DNA of 32,646 bases from Oxalobacteraceae bacterium. GTDB taxonomy: Bacteria; Pseudomonadota; Gammaproteobacteria; Burkholderiales; Burkholderiaceae_D. The DNA lies in assembly GCA_947464955.1 (NCBI GenBank), contig CANHZI010000035.1, positions 1-32,646 on the forward strand. Direction: 5' to 3'. Under the pieces are notes generated by a model. It saw only the letters and a program-made list of their open reading frames with translations, did no database searches and had not been told where the DNA came from. Positions 29,809 through 32,646 of this stretch are shown here, in pieces (position 1 is the first letter of the stretch; every line of letters starts with the position of its first letter). A program made the translations under genes and the position numbers.

Positions 29809-32325
29809 ATGTTTTCTCTTGCATTGAAGATGACCCAACGTGATTGGCGGTCAGGCGAATTACGTTTCTTATTGATTGCTTTGATGGTCGCCGTAGCTTC
29901 CCTGACTTCAGTGGGATTTTTTGTCGATCGCATGCGCGCTGGACTAAGCCGTGACGCCAGTCAGGTTTTGGCTTCAGATCTATTGCTGAGTTCGACTAAA
30001 GAGATTGGCGTCGATTGGAAAAACGCTGCACGTGAGCGAGGCTTGCAAGTCGCGGAAACCGTGGTTTTTCCGAGCATGGCAATTGCCGGTGAGGGCGATA
30101 ATTCGACGGCAAAACTCGTTACCATCAAGGCCGTGAGTGCAGCTTATCCTTTACGTGGTGTGCTTAAGCTTGATAGTGATGTGCCAGACAGTAAAGGCAA
30201 GAGAGAGAAAGCAGCGAACGGTGTGCCGCAGTCCGCGACTGCATGGGTTGATCCCGCGCTCTTACCTAGCTTAAATGCAAAACTAGGAGATACCGTTACT
30301 CTCGGAGAAAAGAAATTCATACTGGCAGCGAGTATTGCAGCTGAACCGGATCGAGGTTCTGGCTTTCTGGGGTTTGCTCCAAGGGTCATGATCGCATTAG
30401 ATGATCTGCCATCGACCAATTTGATTCAAGATGGCTCGCGCGCCACCTATCGTCTCCTCTTGGCTGGCGAGAAGAAAGCGATTACTGCCTTTCAGGAGTT
30501 TTTGGAAAAGGATATCGCTGACAAAAAATTGAAGGGCACTCGTATCGAGACCATTGAGAATGGCAACGAGCAGCTGAAAACCACGCTCGAACGTGCAGAG
30601 CAGTTTCTCAGCATGGTGAGTATTTTGTCGGCGATGTTATCCGCAGTCGCCATCGCCATGGCAGCGAGACGGTTTATGCTCCGTCACATCGATGCTTGCG
30701 CCATGTTACGTTGCTTAGGCTTGACGCAAAATCAAGTGACTTCCATGTATCTGTGGGAGTTCATTATGCTAGGCCTCTTAGGAAGTGTGGCTGGCGTCGC
30801 TTTGGGTTTTGCGGGCCATTATGTGCTGCTTGAGTGGTTAGGTAAGTTGGTTGCCAATGATCTGCCGTCGGCCAGCTTGCTGCCTGCGTTGCAAGGCTTG
30901 GCGATAGGTATGCTGTTGCTGTTGGGCTTTGCCATGCCACCCATCCTACAATTGCGCAATGTTCCTCATAATCGTGTGATTCGTCGTGAACAAGATGCAC
31001 CTCAAGTCTCAGTGTTGTTCAGTTATGGCTCTGGCTTGGCGATGTTCATCGGACTGCTGTTGTGGCAGGCCGGAGATGTGAAGGTTGGCTTAATGGTCGC
31101 TGCCGGCTTCTTAGTTGGGATGGGATTGTTTGCTTTAATTGCGTGGTCGGCGATATCCTTGCTTAAACGTCTGCGTACCTTGTTTAGTGGAGCCGCATGG
31201 CGTTTTGCGATCACCGCATTACAACGTCGACCCGGCGCCACTGTCACCCAAGTTGTGGCTTTGGCTTTGGGTTTGATGGCTTTGTTATTGCTAACGGTGG
31301 TGCGTGGCGATTTGATCTCAGCATGGAAGAAATCGACCCCTGCTGACGCGCCGAATCACTTCATCATTAACATTCAGCCCGATCAAAAAGCAGACATTCA
31401 AAGTCGTCTGAAAAACTTTGCGAGCCCAGAAGTTTACCCGATGATTCGTGGACGTTTGATACAGGTGAACGATCAAGTGTTGACACCGAAGTCCTATCAA
31501 GATGAACGTGCCAATAACTTGGTTGAGCGTGAATTCAATTTATCAACCATGAAAGACCTGCCGGATTTGAATAAGATCGTTGCGGGAGAATGGTTTGATG
31601 ATGAAAAAGCGACTGAACCAGAAGCGTCGGTCGAGGAAGGTTTAGCCAAGAATCTCAAATTGAAACTGGGCGACCGTATGACCTTCGATATAGCAGGTCA
31701 AAAAGTGACGGCGCGCATCACCAGTTTGCGAAAATTGGATTGGGGATCGATGCGCGTGAACTTCTTCGTGGTGATTAACCCTAAGGCGATGCGAGATATG
31801 CCGCAGACCTTTATTACCGCCTTCCGCGTACCGGAAGAACAGAAGCAGTTCCCAAGTCAATTGACACGAGACTTCCCGAATTTGACGGTAATGGATGTAG
31901 GCGCGATTGTAAAACAACTGCAAGACGTCTTAGATCAGGTCATTATGGCGGTCGAATTTTTGTTCTTATTTACCCTGACATCGGGTGTTTTAGTGTTGTA
32001 CGCTGCGCTCGCTGGCTCGCAAGATTTGCGTATGCGAGAAGCAGCATTGCTACGAGCACTGGGAGCAACGCGCTCCCAACTCTCGCAGGCGCAATGGGTG
32101 GAATTTATTTTGGTCGGCAGTCTGGCGGGACTATTTGCTGCAGCGGGCGCTAGTGCGATCGGTTGGGTTTTGGCGACCTTTGCCTTTAAGTTTGCTTGGA
32201 CGTTTTCACCAATGGTATGGTTGGCGGGTATCATCGTTGGTGCACTTTGCGCAATGATAGGTGGTTGGTTGGGCTTACGTAATGTATTGAATCAGCCACC
32301 ATTATTAAGCCTACGCAACGCTTGA
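29809..32325 (+). CDS. YbbP-like FtsX-family ABC transporter permease
   Basis: 838 residues from the ATG at 29809 with AAAGGA as SD; a TTG at 29776 is rejected. Two FtsX-like units: an N-terminal helix (about 20-42), a large extracytoplasmic domain (about 45-250), helices near 265-290, 315-345 and 360-385, further helices near 405-450, one near 475-500, a second extracytoplasmic domain (about 505-705) and three helices at the C-terminus. Motifs DACAMLRCLGLTQNQV and REAALLRALGATRSQL mark the two coupling regions. Homologues usually sit beside a YbbA-type ATPase; none is adjacent here. Function in this family is poorly known. Confidence 0.88.
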   Translation: MFSLALKMTQRDWRSGELRFLLIALMVAVASLTSVGFFVDRMRAGLSRDASQVLASDLLLSSTKEIGVDWKNAARERGLQVAETVVFPSMAIAGEGDNSTAKLVTIKAVSAAYPLRGVLKLDSDVPDSKGKREKAANGVPQSATAWVDPALLPSLNAKLGDTVTLGEKKFILAASIAAEPDRGSGFLGFAPRVMIALDDLPSTNLIQDGSRATYRLLLAGEKKAITAFQEFLEKDIADKKLKGTRIETIENGNEQLKTTLERAEQFLSMVSILSAMLSAVAIAMAARRFMLRHIDACAMLRCLGLTQNQVTSMYLWEFIMLGLLGSVAGVALGFAGHYVLLEWLGKLVANDLPSASLLPALQGLAIGMLLLLGFAMPPILQLRNVPHNRVIRREQDAPQVSVLFSYGSGLAMFIGLLLWQAGDVKVGLMVAAGFLVGMGLFALIAWSAISLLKRLRTLFSGAAWRFAITALQRRPGATVTQVVALALGLMALLLLTVVRGDLISAWKKSTPADAPNHFIINIQPDQKADIQSRLKNFASPEVYPMIRGRLIQVNDQVLTPKSYQDERANNLVEREFNLSTMKDLPDLNKIVAGEWFDDEKATEPEASVEEGLAKNLKLKLGDRMTFDIAGQKVTARITSLRKLDWGSMRVNFFVVINPKAMRDMPQTFITAFRVPEEQKQFPSQLTRDFPNLTVMDVGAIVKQLQDVLDQVIMAVEFLFLFTLTSGVLVLYAALAGSQDLRMREAALLRALGATRSQLSQAQWVEFILVGSLAGLFAAAGASAIGWVLATFAFKFAWTFSPMVWLAGIIVGALCAMIGGWLGLRNVLNQPPLLSLRNA

Positions 32326-32367
32326 AACCATTTCCGTCAAGTCTACAATATCGACAAGATAACTTAA

Positions 32368-32583
32368 ATGAAAAAACATATATTCTTGGGGATCGCCGCA
32401 TTACTTATTGTTGCATCCGCTTGTTGGCTTATAGCGCAGTTAGCGGCGTGGTCAATTCCGACCTGGTTTGCGCTATCGGTTTATGGGCAAAAGTATGTAA
32501 TAGGCATTAGCCTTGGCGTTGGATTGGTGACCCTGCTTGTTGGCCTAAGATTGAATCTTGTTCGTCAAAGAAAACAAGAGTAA
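32368..32583 (+). CDS. small two-helix membrane protein of unknown function
   Basis: 71 residues with two hydrophobic segments (about 5-30, IFLGIAALLIVASACWLIAQ; about 42-60, YVIGISLGVGLVTLLVGLRL) and a positively charged tail (RQRKQE), predicting a hairpin in the inner membrane. It begins 43 nt after the permease stop on the same strand and may be co-transcribed. The SD is weak. An overlapping open frame from 32322 is judged a shadow. No recognisable family. Confidence 0.6.
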   Translation: MKKHIFLGIAALLIVASACWLIAQLAAWSIPTWFALSVYGQKYVIGISLGVGLVTLLVGLRLNLVRQRKQE

Positions 32584-32614
32584 TGGTAAAGATAAAAGAA
32601 GAAAGTGGACCTGA

Positions 32615-32646
32615 ATGAATAGTGGGGATGAGGAGCAATCCAACTT
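32615..32646 (+). CDS. possible start of the next gene (cut by window end)
   Basis: ATG at 32615 opens a frame MNSGDEEQSN that runs off the window. Only ten codons are visible, and the preceding GTGGACCTGA is not a strong SD, so this is a weak call. Confidence 0.25.
   Translation, partial: MNSGDEEQSN

Noticed and set aside
32322-32510. 62-codon plus-strand frame after the permease
   Set aside because: It begins at a TTG inside the permease stop region and overlaps the 71-residue frame, which has clear two-helix membrane character.
1-32646. search for CRISPR arrays, tRNA, rRNA, toxin-antitoxin pairs or defence genes
   Set aside because: No regularly spaced repeats, cloverleaf sequences, rRNA stretches or recognisable defence/toxin motifs were seen on reading.

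Overview
The window looks like a chromosomal segment of a Gram-negative betaproteobacterium, most likely Burkholderiales and perhaps an Oxalobacteraceae member near Undibacterium. This is an inference from protein families and moderate GC content, not from a marker gene. Supporting signs are a classic Burkholderiales trimeric porin (QTSVTVYG N-terminus, terminal Phe), a DUF349 protein, a DUF455 ferritin-like protein, and a cystathionine gamma-synthase-family enzyme typical of that order. No rRNA, tRNA, CRISPR array, phage module or defence island was found.

Layout. 1-370: right end of an IS3-family (IS150-like) insertion sequence, cut by the window edge. 418-3420: divergent secreted GDSL esterase lipoprotein (-) and porin (+), separated by a structured 417 bp leader region. 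3480-5750 (-): a signalling cluster with a cNMP-fold/GGDEF diguanylate cyclase, an HDOD protein and a small HD-GYP-type N-domain protein. 5989-8418 (-): a small Tyr/Arg-rich secreted protein and an M14 metallocarboxypeptidase. 8531-11790 (+): a large coiled-coil DUF349 protein and maleylacetoacetate isomerase. 11849-12487 (-): a receiver-only response regulator. 12778-14388 (+): secreted M1 aminopeptidase.

14394-19354 (-) is a tight operon: periplasmic adaptor, MacB/LolD-type ATPase, two FtsX-type permeases and an Fe(II)/2-oxoglutarate dioxygenase-like protein. 19569-21997 (-): a periplasmic family-3 solute-binding protein, Hsp33 and a gamma-class carbonic anhydrase-like protein. 22052-25721 (+): DUF455 protein, FlgT-like lipoprotein, alpha/beta hydrolase and a small lipoprotein with a phospholipase A2-like CCxxHD motif. 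25842-28199 (+): an ECF sigma factor, a single-pass membrane protein (probable anti-sigma) and a secreted protein of unknown function, probably one operon. 28491-32583 (+): a PLP trans-sulfuration-type enzyme, an orphan YbbP-like permease and a small two-helix membrane protein.

Most of the window is ordinary core or accessory envelope and stress physiology. The most interesting signals are non-coding or regulatory. They are: an SD-sequestering inverted repeat in the leader of the 5989-6444 gene; an 18 bp perfect hairpin inside the signal-peptide codons of the solute-binding protein; a TetR-like operator on the alpha/beta hydrolase promoter; a 26 bp dyad before the FlgT-like gene; and a hairpin plus an orphan strong Shine-Dalgarno in the porin leader. 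The sigma-factor operon is the best candidate for an uncharacterised protein system. No clearly novel multi-gene system can be demonstrated from sequence reading alone.
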